Of a stretch of 14,376 nt of DNA, positions 1 through 7,390 are shown piece after piece. The DNA is taken from the NCBI GenBank assembly GCA_031278075.1, contig JAITLE010000237.1, positions 1-14,376 of the forward strand. The letters run 5' to 3'. Under the pieces are notes generated by a model. It had not been told where the DNA came from and did not search any database. It saw nothing but the letters and a program-made list of their open reading frames with translations. Numbering within the stretch: the stretch's first letter is position 1; the number at the start of each line of letters is the position of its first letter. The stretch is from Bifidobacteriaceae bacterium (GTDB lineage Bacteria > Actinomycetota > Actinomycetes > Actinomycetales > WQXJ01). The position numbers and the translations under genes are program-made.

Positions 1-141
1 TCGCTCGCGGCAAGAGAAGTGTAGGAATGGTCACACCCGCCCGGACCGGCGTCAAACAGCCCAGAACCAGTGCACGGCTTTGACCTGCGGATACACGTCC
101 CGGGCGGGTTCGGGGTCAACACGGGCGCCGCGGCGGGCGCA
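1..141. other. Non-coding stretch downstream of the hydrolase gene
   Basis: No convincing gene is seen. On the minus strand it follows the hydrolase stop. There is no GC stem followed by a U-run, so no intrinsic terminator is called. It holds a 10-base inverted repeat with arms at 35-44 and 100-109, and an imperfect palindrome at 19-36. Two TTGAC sequences on the minus strand (around 119-115 and 55-51) could be -35 elements for a gene further left, but neither has a good -10 at normal spacing. Confidence 0.5.
35..109. repeat. 10-base inverted repeat with 55-base spacer
   Basis: ACCCGCCCGG at 35-44 and its exact reverse complement CCGGGCGGGT at 100-109. The arms are G+C only apart from one A/T pair, so chance in this high-G+C sequence is possible. 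If transcribed, they could pair into a long hairpin downstream of the hydrolase gene. Confidence 0.4.
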
Positions 142-1461
142 TCAGAAGCGGCCGAAGGCGCCCCAGCGCGCGGCTAGGGCGAGGAGCGCGGCGGCGCCGC
201 CGCGGCCCGCGGCGCTGCCGGCCAAGGCCCGGCGGGAGCGGGAACGCCGCGCCCGGCTGAGGGCAACCAAGCCGGCGACAACAGTCGCCGCGCCCAGGCC
301 CCGCACAATCCGGTGGCCCACGCGCACGGCGCGCGGGTCGGTGCGATAGCTGGTGGCGAGCCGCGCCAAGATCCACAGGTAGCGGGCGTGCGCCAGCACG
401 GTCGCCACAGCCCCGAACCGCACCAGCGCCAAGGGCCCGCGCAACCGAGGCGAAGACGCCGTCCCAGCCCCCGCCCCGGCGACCGCCGCGAGCGCCGCAG
501 CCGCCGCCCACGCCTCGTTCGCCAAAGACACACCCCTGGGCGGGGCCACGGCGGCGAACGGTTGGAACGGCTCAGCCCCAGCCACAACCGGCCTGGCCGA
601 GGGCCGCCGCAGCCACGCCCCCAGATCACGCAGGAACTCCGGGCTCAACCGCTTGGCCTCCCCCACCCGCAGCCCGTGGTCGGCGTCACCGTAATAACGG
701 ACCGCGACCGGCCCCGGCGCCTCCGCCATGACGCGGCGCGCCCCCTCCACGACCGGCATCGAGATGTCCCGGGCGCCATAAGCCACCAACACCGGGCAGT
801 CCACATGCGTGATCAGCCCCAGCGAATCGAAGTCGACATACGCGAACCAGCCCCTCGGCCAGGCCGCGCCCGCGAAGCGTTGCGCCGCGTCGAACACGCT
901 CCTAGGCGCCCCGACCGACGAGAGATACGTCCCCAAGGCGTACATCGCCTGCTCGCGCGGCGTGACCACCGGCGCGGACACCAACACGACGAAAGCCGAC
1001 CCAGTCGTGGCGGCCGCCCACGGCACCACCCAGGCCCCCTCCGACTCGCCGTAATAGCCGATCCGCCCCGGCTCGGCCCACTCCTGCTCCGCCCCCCAGC
1101 GCCACAGGTCCGCGTATTGCCTCGCCATGTGCCCGTAGTCGCGGCGGGTCGCGGTGTAGGCCGCCAGATCCTTGTCCGCCACGAGGCACACTATCCCGTT
1201 GTCCGCGAGATGCTCAGCGTGCTCGTCGAACGCGGTGTGGTTCCCGGTCCCCGCGCCATGCGCGAACACCACCACAGGCCAACGCCCATCCCGAGCGGGC
1301 CGGATCACCTGGACCACGGTCGCCACGCCGTCTAGCTCCAACCGGGTCAGCTCCCGGACCACGCCCAGCCGCAGCGCCTCAGCGGGCGAGTCCACGAACT
1401 CAGTCGACTCCGCCTCCAACCGAATCGGCCCGATCGGCCGCGGAGACCAACGCCGCCCCAT
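142..1461 (-). CDS. Alpha/beta hydrolase with hydrophobic C-terminal extension
   Basis: Protein of 439 residues. Residues 45-290 form an alpha/beta-hydrolase domain: oxyanion-type FAHGAGTGNH (66-75), nucleophile elbow YYGESEGAW (S140), acid AYGARD (D232) and DADHGLRV (H262), in the right order and spacing for a Ser-Asp-His triad. It resembles acyl-peptidase/dienelactone-hydrolase-like serine esterases; the substrate is unknown. Residues 315-430 are Ala/Leu/Val-rich with about four hydrophobic segments (315-335, 343-371, 387-402, 412-431) separated by Arg-rich links, so the C-terminus may be membrane-embedded. I chose ATG at 1461 because it overlaps the era stop as TGATG. An ATG at 1503 is in frame, has AAGGTGG upstream and would add 14 residues, so the start is uncertain. 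No other gene lies between it and the window end. Confidence 0.85.
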   Translation of the reverse strand: MGRRWSPRPIGPIRLEAESTEFVDSPAEALRLGVVRELTRLELDGVATVVQVIRPARDGRWPVVVFAHGAGTGNHTAFDEHAEHLADNGIVCLVADKDLAAYTATRRDYGHMARQYADLWRWGAEQEWAEPGRIGYYGESEGAWVVPWAAATTGSAFVVLVSAPVVTPREQAMYALGTYLSSVGAPRSVFDAAQRFAGAAWPRGWFAYVDFDSLGLITHVDCPVLVAYGARDISMPVVEGARRVMAEAPGPVAVRYYGDADHGLRVGEAKRLSPEFLRDLGAWLRRPSARPVVAGAEPFQPFAAVAPPRGVSLANEAWAAAAALAAVAGAGAGTASSPRLRGPLALVRFGAVATVLAHARYLWILARLATSYRTDPRAVRVGHRIVRGLGAATVVAGLVALSRARRSRSRRALAGSAAGRGGAAALLALAARWGAFGRF

Positions 1462-2366
1462 CACAACCCCAACCGGGCGAGCGCCTTCGGGTCGCGCTGC
1501 CATTCTTTAGCCACCTTGACGTGGATCTCCAGGAACACTTTGCGGCCCACCAAACCCTCGATCTGGGCGCGGGCCGCCGTCCCGATCCCCTTCAACCGCG
1601 CCCCGCGCGCGCCTAACACGATCCCCTTCTGCGAGTCCCGCTCGACGTACAGCGAGACATGGATCCGAGGCAACTCCAACTCGTCGACCACCACCGCCAC
1701 CGAATGCGGCAGCTCTTGGCGCGCCACCGCCAACGCCGCCTCACGCACCAGCTCACCGATCCGCTGCGCCAGCGGCTCATCCGTCGTCTGCCCCTCCGGA
1801 TACCAGCGCGGCCCCGTCGGCATCAGCCCGCCCAGCACCGCGCCCAACTCCTCCACCCCGTCCCCCAGCGGCGCCGCCACCGGGACCACAGCCCGCCACG
1901 GCGCCAAGCCGTCCACCTCGACCAGTTTGGCCGCCAAAGCCCCCTTGGAGACACGATCCAGCTTCGTCACAGCCGCCACCAGGACGATCCCGTCCGGCAA
2001 CGCCCCCAACAAGAACCGGTCGCCGGGACCCACCGCCTGATCCGCGGGCAAGCACACCAGGGCCGCGTCCACATCGCTCAACGCGTCGCGGACCAAATCG
2101 TTCAACCGCTCGCCCAGCAGGGTGCGCGGCCGGTGCAGTCCGGGCGTGTCCACCAACACCACCTGCCAGTCCGCCCGGTCCACAATCCCCCGGATCTGGC
2201 GCCTGGTCGTCTCAGGCGTGGCTGATGCGATCGCGATCTTCTCACCCACAAGGGCGTTCACCAGCGTCGATTTGCCCACGTTGGGACGCCCGACCACCGC
2301 GACGAACCCTGAACGGAAACCGGGCCGGTCGGAATCGTGCGCCACCCAAGTGTTCGTCTCACTCAT
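1461..2366 (-). CDS. era: GTPase Era
   Basis: Ras-like GTPase of 301 residues that binds the 3' end of 16S rRNA and controls 30S assembly. The G1 P-loop is GRPNVGKS (26-33), the G2 region has TPETTRRQIRG (50-60), G3 is DTPGLH (73-78) and G4 is TKLD (134-137). T in place of N in G4 is, to my knowledge, common in actinobacterial Era. The expected G5 position reads VAAP (163-166), without the usual Ser. The C-terminal KH domain is clear: GIVLGARGARLKGIG (248-262, GxxG loop 252-255), with VFLEIHVKVAKEWQRDP following. ATG at 2366 overlaps the previous gene by 8 bases and has GGAGG 9 bases upstream. The stop shares a base with the next ATG (TGATG). Confidence 0.96.
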   Translation of the reverse strand: MSETNTWVAHDSDRPGFRSGFVAVVGRPNVGKSTLVNALVGEKIAIASATPETTRRQIRGIVDRADWQVVLVDTPGLHRPRTLLGERLNDLVRDALSDVDAALVCLPADQAVGPGDRFLLGALPDGIVLVAAVTKLDRVSKGALAAKLVEVDGLAPWRAVVPVAAPLGDGVEELGAVLGGLMPTGPRWYPEGQTTDEPLAQRIGELVREAALAVARQELPHSVAVVVDELELPRIHVSLYVERDSQKGIVLGARGARLKGIGTAARAQIEGLVGRKVFLEIHVKVAKEWQRDPKALARLGL

Positions 2367-3621
2367 CGTCTTCCGCCTCCAGCCTCACCGCGCGGCGGGC
2401 CAGCACCGTGGCGAGCTGTTTGCGCCGTCCCTCGGTCCGTTCGGCGGTCAGGATCAGGCCGTCCACCTCAGCCTGGCTGCCGGAGATCGGCACCCGGCCA
2501 ACAGCTTTGGCGAGCAAGCCCGCCACCGTGTCGACGTCGTCGTCGGTGATATCCAGGTCGAAGACCTCCTCCAAACGGTCCAACTCGAGCCGCGCCGGGA
2601 GCCGCCACACCCCGTCCCCCAGCGGCTCGACCTCGGGCGGGTCCGGGTCGTGCTCGTCGGTCAGCTCCCCCACGATCTCCTCCAACACGTCCTCGATCGT
2701 GAGCAGTCCCGCCACTCCCCCGTATTCGTCCACGACCAACGCGATATGAGTCCCGAGCGACTGGAGTTCCCGCAGCACGTCATCAGCGGGCTTCGACTCC
2801 GGGACGAACACCGCGGGCCGCATCACAGCCGAGATCGGCTCGTCTGCGGCGTCCGGCCGCGCCTGGAGCACCAAAGAGGCGTCCTTCAGGTACGCCACCC
2901 CTGCGACGGAATCCAATCCGTCCGCGCCCACCACAGGCAGGCGGGAATGCCCGGACCGCAGGAACAGCGCCATCGCCTTGCGCAACGGCAGATCGTCGCT
3001 GAGCGTCACCACGTCCGTCCGCGGCACCATCAATTCGCGGGCCAGGGTGGAGCCCAACTCCACCACCGAGGAGAGCATCGCCCGGTCCTCCGGCGCGATC
3101 GCGTCCGTGGTGGAGACGTTCTCAAGCAGATCGCCCAGCTCGTCCGGGGACAACAGCATCGCCTGCGGCGTGAACCGGCGCAGCAGGGGACGCAGCGGCG
3201 CCAAGACCACGCTGAACAGGTTCATCCACGGCCCCGCCACCGCCAGCGCGCGCACCGGCTCCGCCGACGCCCGCGCTCTCGGCCGGATCACCGCCACCAC
3301 CACGGCGACCACCACGGCGGCGGCCGCTCCCAGGCCGAACGCGGCCCAGCCCTCAGCCGCCCGCGCCGCCAACGCGCCCACCGCGATACCGGCCATCACC
3401 TGGAAGAACACCCGCGCGAACGCCGCCGCGGGGATCACCTGATCGGAGCGGACCACCAACCGGCGGATACGCCGGCGACGGCGCGGCGCCAAGGCTGGCA
3501 GGTCGTCGTCGCCGGCCAACGCCAGGCGTTGCAGCGCCGCCTCACCCGCGGCCGTCAAAGCGGACACCGCCACCCCGGCGCAAGCCAAAGCGGTCAGCGC
3601 CCACCAGGGGACCTCGCCCAT
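2359..3621 (-). CDS. Hemolysin/CorC-family CBS-domain membrane protein
   Basis: Membrane protein of 420 residues of the HlyC/CorC (CNNM-like) family, which is implicated in Mg2+/Co2+ transport or homeostasis. The N-terminal DUF21-type region has hydrophobic helices at about 6-35, 62-88 and 93-113, plus a membrane-near segment at 125-146. Two CBS domains follow: ELMVPRTDVVTL and HSRLPVVG in the first (196-250), and VMRPAVFVPES with ALVVDEYGGVAGLLTIEDVLEE in the second (266-316). The C-terminal CorC_HlyC domain (about 333-413) has GVWRLPARLELDRLEEVF. A basic stretch RRRRRIRR (47-54) lies in the first loop. ATG at 3621 has GGGAGGT five bases upstream (complement of 3627-3633). The last 8 bases overlap the era start. 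The true substrate is unknown. Confidence 0.93.
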   Translation of the reverse strand: MGEVPWWALTALACAGVAVSALTAAGEAALQRLALAGDDDLPALAPRRRRRIRRLVVRSDQVIPAAAFARVFFQVMAGIAVGALAARAAEGWAAFGLGAAAAVVVAVVVAVIRPRARASAEPVRALAVAGPWMNLFSVVLAPLRPLLRRFTPQAMLLSPDELGDLLENVSTTDAIAPEDRAMLSSVVELGSTLARELMVPRTDVVTLSDDLPLRKAMALFLRSGHSRLPVVGADGLDSVAGVAYLKDASLVLQARPDAADEPISAVMRPAVFVPESKPADDVLRELQSLGTHIALVVDEYGGVAGLLTIEDVLEEIVGELTDEHDPDPPEVEPLGDGVWRLPARLELDRLEEVFDLDITDDDVDTVAGLLAKAVGRVPISGSQAEVDGLILTAERTEGRRKQLATVLARRAVRLEAEDDE

Positions 3622-3624
3622 CGC

Positions 3625-4077
3625 CTACCTCCCGGCGAGGAACGCCAGGACCAGTTTGCGCTGCAGCGCGAACATCTCCTCCCGTTCCGCCGCCGTCGCG
3701 TGGTCGAACCCGAGCAGATGCAGGATCCCGTGGGTGGCGAGGACCAGCATCTCGTCCATCAGACTGTGGCCAAAGTCTTTCGCTTGGCGTGCCGCGACCT
3801 CCGGGCAGATCACCACATCACCCAAGATCCCGTTAGCCGAGGGCCGGTCGGCGGCGCCGGGACGCAACTCATCCATCGGGAAGCTCATCACATCAGTCGG
3901 CCCCGGCTCGTCCAGGAAGCGTTCGTGCAGCTCAGACATGACTCCGGCGTCCACGAACGAGATCACGAGCTCCGCCAGCGGATGCACGTTGAGACAGTCC
4001 AACACGAACCGCCCCAACTCCGCGAACTCAACCGCGTCGATCTCGACGGGCGTCTCGTTGAGGACGTCGACGCTCAC
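3625..4077 (-). CDS. ybeY: Endoribonuclease YbeY (rRNA maturation, UPF0054)
   Basis: Zinc-dependent single-strand endoribonuclease of 150 residues that acts in 16S rRNA 3'-end maturation and 70S quality control. The metal site HGILHLLGFDH (H116, H120, H126) is intact. GPTDVMSFPMDE (59-70) and GILGDVVICPEVA (83-95) are the other conserved family blocks. I chose GTG at 4077: it overlaps the phoH stop as GTGA and has a perfect AGGAGG 8 bases upstream. The longer frame from GTG at 4116 only adds residues encoded by the tail of phoH. The stop TAG is 3 bases before the next start and overlaps that gene's Shine-Dalgarno. YbeY and Era are known to cooperate on 16S rRNA, and era follows one gene later. 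Confidence 0.96.
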   Translation of the reverse strand: MSVDVLNETPVEIDAVEFAELGRFVLDCLNVHPLAELVISFVDAGVMSELHERFLDEPGPTDVMSFPMDELRPGAADRPSANGILGDVVICPEVAARQAKDFGHSLMDEMLVLATHGILHLLGFDHATAAEREEMFALQRKLVLAFLAGR

Positions 4078-5072
4078 GCCCGCCGCCTCCTCTCGCCCGA
4101 GTCCCAAGCCCCCCACGCGTCGATGATCGCCGCCACCAGGCGGTGACGCACCACGTCACGGCTGGTCAGCTCGCTAAAGCCGATGCCGTCGAGGCCCTCC
4201 AAGATGTCCCGCACCCGTCTCAACCCGGAGTATTGGCCCGCGGGCAGGTCCGTTTGGGTGATGTCCCCGGTCACCACCATCTTCGCCCCGAACCCGAGCC
4301 GGGTCAGGAACATCTTCATCTGGTCCGGGGTGGTGTTCTGGGCCTCGTCCAACACGATGAACGCGTCATTCAGGGTGCGGCCACGCATGTAGGCGAGCGG
4401 CGCCACCTCGATTGTCCCCGAGTCCATCAGCCGGGGAATGTGGTCCGGGGACATCATGTCCGCCAGCGCGTCATGCAGGGGCCGCAGATACGGGTCGATC
4501 TTCTCCCCGAGCGTCCCCGGCAAGAACCCGAGCCGCTCGCCGGCCTCAACCGCGGGCCTAGTCAGCACGATCCGCCGCACCCGCTTGGCCTGCAGCGCCT
4601 GCACCGCCTTCGCCATCGCCAGATATGTCTTGCCGGTCCCCGCGGGCCCGATCCCGAACGTGATCGTGTGCGAGTCGATCATGTCCACGTAGCGTTTCTG
4701 CCCGAGAGTTTTCGCGCGCACCGTCCGCCCGCGCGCGGACAAGATCGACTCAGTCAACACTTGGCTGGGGCTCGGCCCCGCATCCCGCCCCGCAGCCTCT
4801 TCCAGCATCGCCGCGACCCGGCGGACATCGTCCTCCCCGATCGCCCCGCCCCGCTCCGCCATGGCGAGCAGCTCCGCGATCAACGCGGCCGCCCCAGCCG
4901 CCGCCGCGTCCTCGCCACGCACCGTGATGACGTCCCCGCGCACGTGGATGTCCGCGCCGGCTGAGACCTCCTCGATCGCGCGCAGGTTCGCGTCGGCCCG
5001 GCCCAGCAGAGCGACCATCGCCGCCGCGTCCGGCACGCGGATCGTCCGCGGCGCCGCGCCCCCCTCCACCAT
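4074..5072 (-). CDS. phoH: PhoH-like ATPase
   Basis: Predicted cytoplasmic P-loop ATPase of 332 residues, related to superfamily I helicases and thought to act in RNA metabolism. The N-terminal 75 residues resemble the KH-like extension of bacterial PhoH proteins (DIHVRGDVITVRGEDAAA). The core has YVDMIDSHTITFGIGPAGTGKT with Walker A at 142-149 (K148), LTRPAVEAGERLGFLPG, Walker B IVLDEAQ (239-245) and VVTGDITQTDLP (266-277). I chose ATG at 5072 because it overlaps the HIT stop as TGATG. An in-frame GTG at 5087 would add five residues but has no Shine-Dalgarno. The stop overlaps the ybeY GTG as GTGA. The phoH-ybeY-corC-era order is widely conserved and links it to rRNA maturation. Confidence 0.95.
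   Translation of the reverse strand: MVEGGAAPRTIRVPDAAAMVALLGRADANLRAIEEVSAGADIHVRGDVITVRGEDAAAAGAAALIAELLAMAERGGAIGEDDVRRVAAMLEEAAGRDAGPSPSQVLTESILSARGRTVRAKTLGQKRYVDMIDSHTITFGIGPAGTGKTYLAMAKAVQALQAKRVRRIVLTRPAVEAGERLGFLPGTLGEKIDPYLRPLHDALADMMSPDHIPRLMDSGTIEVAPLAYMRGRTLNDAFIVLDEAQNTTPDQMKMFLTRLGFGAKMVVTGDITQTDLPAGQYSGLRRVRDILEGLDGIGFSELTSRDVVRHRLVAAIIDAWGAWDSGERRRRA
4086..4091 (-). promoter_or_regulatory. Ribosome binding site deciding the ybeY start
   Basis: AGGAGG on the minus strand, 8 bases before GTG at 4077 and inside the end of phoH. It is the strongest Shine-Dalgarno in the window and settles the ybeY start at the GTGA junction. Confidence 0.7.
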
Positions 5073-5419
5073 CAGGCCGGCGACCACCCGAGTCGCGTGC
5101 CGCCGATGACGTGCCCGTGGACGTGGAAGACGCTCTGCCCGGCGGTCGGACCGGTGTTGAAAACGAGCCGGAACTCGCCGTTCGCCTCTTCGAACGCGAC
5201 CTCTTGGGCTAGTGCCACCATGTCGGCGAGCGCCGCCGGGTCGGCCGCCGCCAACGCCGCCACATCCGCGTAGTGCTCGCGCGGGATCACCAGCACGTGC
5301 ATCGGCGCTTGCGGGTTGATATCGCGCAGAGCGATGGCCCGCTCGTTTTGGCCAACCACATCCGTCGCCAGCTCACCACTGACGAACCGGCAAAACAGGC
5401 AGTCCACAAGCAATGACAT
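5072..5419 (-). CDS. HIT-family nucleotide hydrolase (HinT-like)
   Basis: Small histidine-triad protein of 115 residues, the usual length for HinT, a purine nucleoside phosphoramidase. The N-terminus has the CLFC zinc-type pair (C7, C10). Next come INPQAPMHVLVIPREHY (34-50) and the active site HVHGHVIGG (H99, H101, H103) with S96 and N88 upstream, ending in LGWSPA. The HVHGHV form with Gly is common in actinobacterial members between rsmE and phoH. ATG at 5419 is preceded by AAGGTAGG. The stop shares a base with the phoH ATG (TGATG). The physiological substrate is not known from the sequence. It is clearly distinct from the longer Ap4A-type HIT protein at 11632-12210. Confidence 0.93.
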   Translation of the reverse strand: MSLLVDCLFCRFVSGELATDVVGQNERAIALRDINPQAPMHVLVIPREHYADVAALAAADPAALADMVALAQEVAFEEANGEFRLVFNTGPTAGQSVFHVHGHVIGGTRLGWSPA

Positions 5420-5428
5420 ACACCTACC

Positions 5429-6208
5429 TTACTCAGCCCAGCGGCCCAGCACGTGGCAGGCGAGCGTCAACGCCGCGGCGGTCGCCAACGCGGTGCGCAG
5501 CACTTCAGGCCCGAGTCGCGCCGTGACCGCCCCCGCGGTCTCGAAAGCGGCCAACTCCCCGGGCGCGATCGACCCCTCCGGGCCGATCACGAGGTAGATC
5601 CGCGCGGCGCCAGCCGCCGCCGCGAGACGTCGCGCCAACGGTCGCGCCGCTTCCTCATGGAGCACGATCCCGTGCGCCACGCCCGCGGCGATCTCGCCTT
5701 CCAGCCGGGCCGCGAGAGCGGCCGCGCCGGTCACGGGCTCGACGACGGGCAGCCACGCCCGCCGTGCCACCTTGCCCTCGGCGCGGACGATCTGTTCCCA
5801 CCGCTCCCGGCCCCGCTCCGCTTTGGCGCCGTCCCAGCGGGGAACCGACCGGGCCGCTTGCCACGGGATCAGGCGGTCCACGCCCAACCCGGTCGCGGAC
5901 GCGACCGCGTCCTCGTCGCGCCGCTGTTTGGCGAGCGCTTGGACCAGAACCAACTCGGGGAGGCGGGGGCTGACGTGTTCAATGCCCGCGAGGCGCACAT
6001 CGAATGTGGGCTCGCGGCCGGGGCGGGCGGCCACGATGCGGCCCCACGCGCGCGACCCGACGGCATCGGACACCAACACCGGCTCACCCACGGCGAGGCG
6101 TTGCGCCGCGAGCGCGTGGCGGGCCTCCTCCCCCGCCACCTGGACCACGGCGCCGGGGCCGGCCGAGGCCAACGCCTCCGGCGAGACCCAGAACAGCGGC
6201 GCCGTCAC
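5429..6208 (-). CDS. rsmE: 16S rRNA (uracil(1498)-N(3))-methyltransferase RsmE
   Basis: SPOUT-class methyltransferase of 259 residues that modifies U1498 of 16S rRNA using SAM. It has an N-terminal PUA-like domain (about 1-75, with GEEARHALAAQRLAVGEPV). The C-terminal knotted domain carries LVQALAK (88-94), GVDRLIPWQAARSVPRW (109-125), VIGPEGSI (207-214) and LGPEVLRTALATAAAL (232-247), which together are diagnostic of the family. Several normally conserved positions differ: IGPEGS for IGPEGG, RTALAT for RTETA/RTSTA, and AEGKVARR for AAKQSRR. The GTG at 6208 overlaps the dnaJ stop as GTGA; the Shine-Dalgarno is weak. In actinobacteria rsmE usually follows dnaJ2, as here. The next gene starts 9 bases after its stop. 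Confidence 0.93.
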   Translation of the reverse strand: MTAPLFWVSPEALASAGPGAVVQVAGEEARHALAAQRLAVGEPVLVSDAVGSRAWGRIVAARPGREPTFDVRLAGIEHVSPRLPELVLVQALAKQRRDEDAVASATGLGVDRLIPWQAARSVPRWDGAKAERGRERWEQIVRAEGKVARRAWLPVVEPVTGAAALAARLEGEIAAGVAHGIVLHEEAARPLARRLAAAAGAARIYLVIGPEGSIAPGELAAFETAGAVTARLGPEVLRTALATAAALTLACHVLGRWAE

Positions 6209-7368
6209 CGACCGCTCAGCTTGTCCTTCAGGCGCGTGAAGACGCCGCCCGCGGCGGACGAGGTGGCCGCCGGCGGCCGCTCTTCGCCGCGCTCGCTGGC
6301 GAGGCGGCGCAGCAGCTCACGCTGGGAGTCGTCTAGATTTTGCGGGACGCGCACGTCGAGGCGGACCTTGAGGTCGCCGCGGCCTCTTTGGCCGAGCCGG
6401 CCCACGCCCAATCCCTCCAACACGACCGTCGCGCCCGGCTGCGAACCTGGGCGGACAACCACGTCCCGCGGGCCGTCGAGGGTCTCGACGAGGATTGTCG
6501 CCCCGAGCGCGGCGGCGGTCATTGGGATCGCCAGATCGGCCAGCAGGTCGTCGCCTTCACGGGTGAAGTCCGGGTGGCGCCGCACGCTGAACTCGACATA
6601 CAGGTCCGCCGCGGGGCCGCCCGCGGGGCCGGCTTCGCCTTCGCCGGTCAACCGCAAGCGGTTGCCGGTCTCGACGCCGGCGGGGATGTCCACCTCGATC
6701 GAACGGCGGCCCCGGACCCGGCCGCTGCCGGAGCACTCCGGGCACGGGCTGGGGATCTGGGTGCCGTGGCCCTGGCATTGACGGCACGGGTCCATGGTGC
6801 GCATGGTGCCGAGCAGCGAGCGGACCAGGCGTTCTCTGACGCCGCGGCCCTGGCAGGCGGGGCAACGCACCGGTTCGGAGCCTTGGGCGCAGCACGAGCC
6901 GCCACAATTCGAGCAGGTCAGATAGGTGTTGTAGGACACGGTCTGGGTCGCGCCGAACACCGTGTCCGCGAGGTCGATGGTCAACCGTTCCAACTGGTCG
7001 CGGCCCCTGGCCGCGCGCGGCAGCGGTCCGCGCTGGCCCGCCCCGGCGGATGTCGCGTTGAACACCGCCTCGAAGATGTCTCCGAAGCCGGCGAAGCCCG
7101 CGCCCGCGCCGAAGCCGGCGAACGGGTCGCCGCCGCCGCGGCCGCCGCCGGGCGCCAGCGGGTCGACCCCGAGATCGAACATCTCGCGCTTCTTCGGGTC
7201 GGAGAGCACCTCGTAGGCGGCGTTGATCTGCTTGAACCGTTCTTCCGCCGCCGGCGTGTGGCCCACGATGTCCGGATGGTGCGCGCGGCTGGCTTTCCGG
7301 TAGGCGGCCTTGACCTCGTCTTGCGAGCAGCCCTTGGCCAAACCCAAGATGGCGTAGTAGTCGTTCAT
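6205..7368 (-). CDS. dnaJ: Chaperone protein DnaJ (DnaJ2 type)
   Basis: Hsp40 co-chaperone of 387 residues that delivers substrates to DnaK and stimulates its ATPase. The J domain (1-65) has the HPD motif at 31-33. A Gly/Phe-rich linker spans about 73-98. The zinc-finger region has four C-x2-C pairs (C152/C155, C169/C172, C195/C198, C209/C212), followed by the two-part C-terminal substrate-binding domain. The tail AATSSAAGGVFTRLKDKLSG is an extra amphipathic helix. The first repeat reads CSNCGGSC instead of CxxCxGxG and is followed by another Cys (C160). ATG at 7368 has AGGAG just upstream (complement of 7372-7376). Linkage to hrcA fits the dnaJ2 gene of actinobacteria rather than the dnaK-grpE-linked dnaJ1. 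The stop overlaps the rsmE start as GTGA. Confidence 0.96.
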   Translation of the reverse strand: MNDYYAILGLAKGCSQDEVKAAYRKASRAHHPDIVGHTPAAEERFKQINAAYEVLSDPKKREMFDLGVDPLAPGGGRGGGDPFAGFGAGAGFAGFGDIFEAVFNATSAGAGQRGPLPRAARGRDQLERLTIDLADTVFGATQTVSYNTYLTCSNCGGSCCAQGSEPVRCPACQGRGVRERLVRSLLGTMRTMDPCRQCQGHGTQIPSPCPECSGSGRVRGRRSIEVDIPAGVETGNRLRLTGEGEAGPAGGPAADLYVEFSVRRHPDFTREGDDLLADLAIPMTAAALGATILVETLDGPRDVVVRPGSQPGATVVLEGLGVGRLGQRGRGDLKVRLDVRVPQNLDDSQRELLRRLASERGEERPPAATSSAAGGVFTRLKDKLSGR

Positions 7369-7390
7369 GGTCTCCTAGCGGGGCCGGGCG

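Noticed and set aside
80..349. An 89-codon plus-strand frame at the left end.
   Set aside because: It is Arg/Ala-rich and mostly antisense to the hydrolase gene's C-terminal part, with no Shine-Dalgarno or domain.
2122..4146. A 674-codon open frame on the plus strand opposite era, the CorC-family gene and ybeY.
   Set aside because: It spans three well-recognised minus-strand genes, is rich in Arg, His, Gln and Pro, and shows no domain. It is a by-product of G/C-biased third positions.
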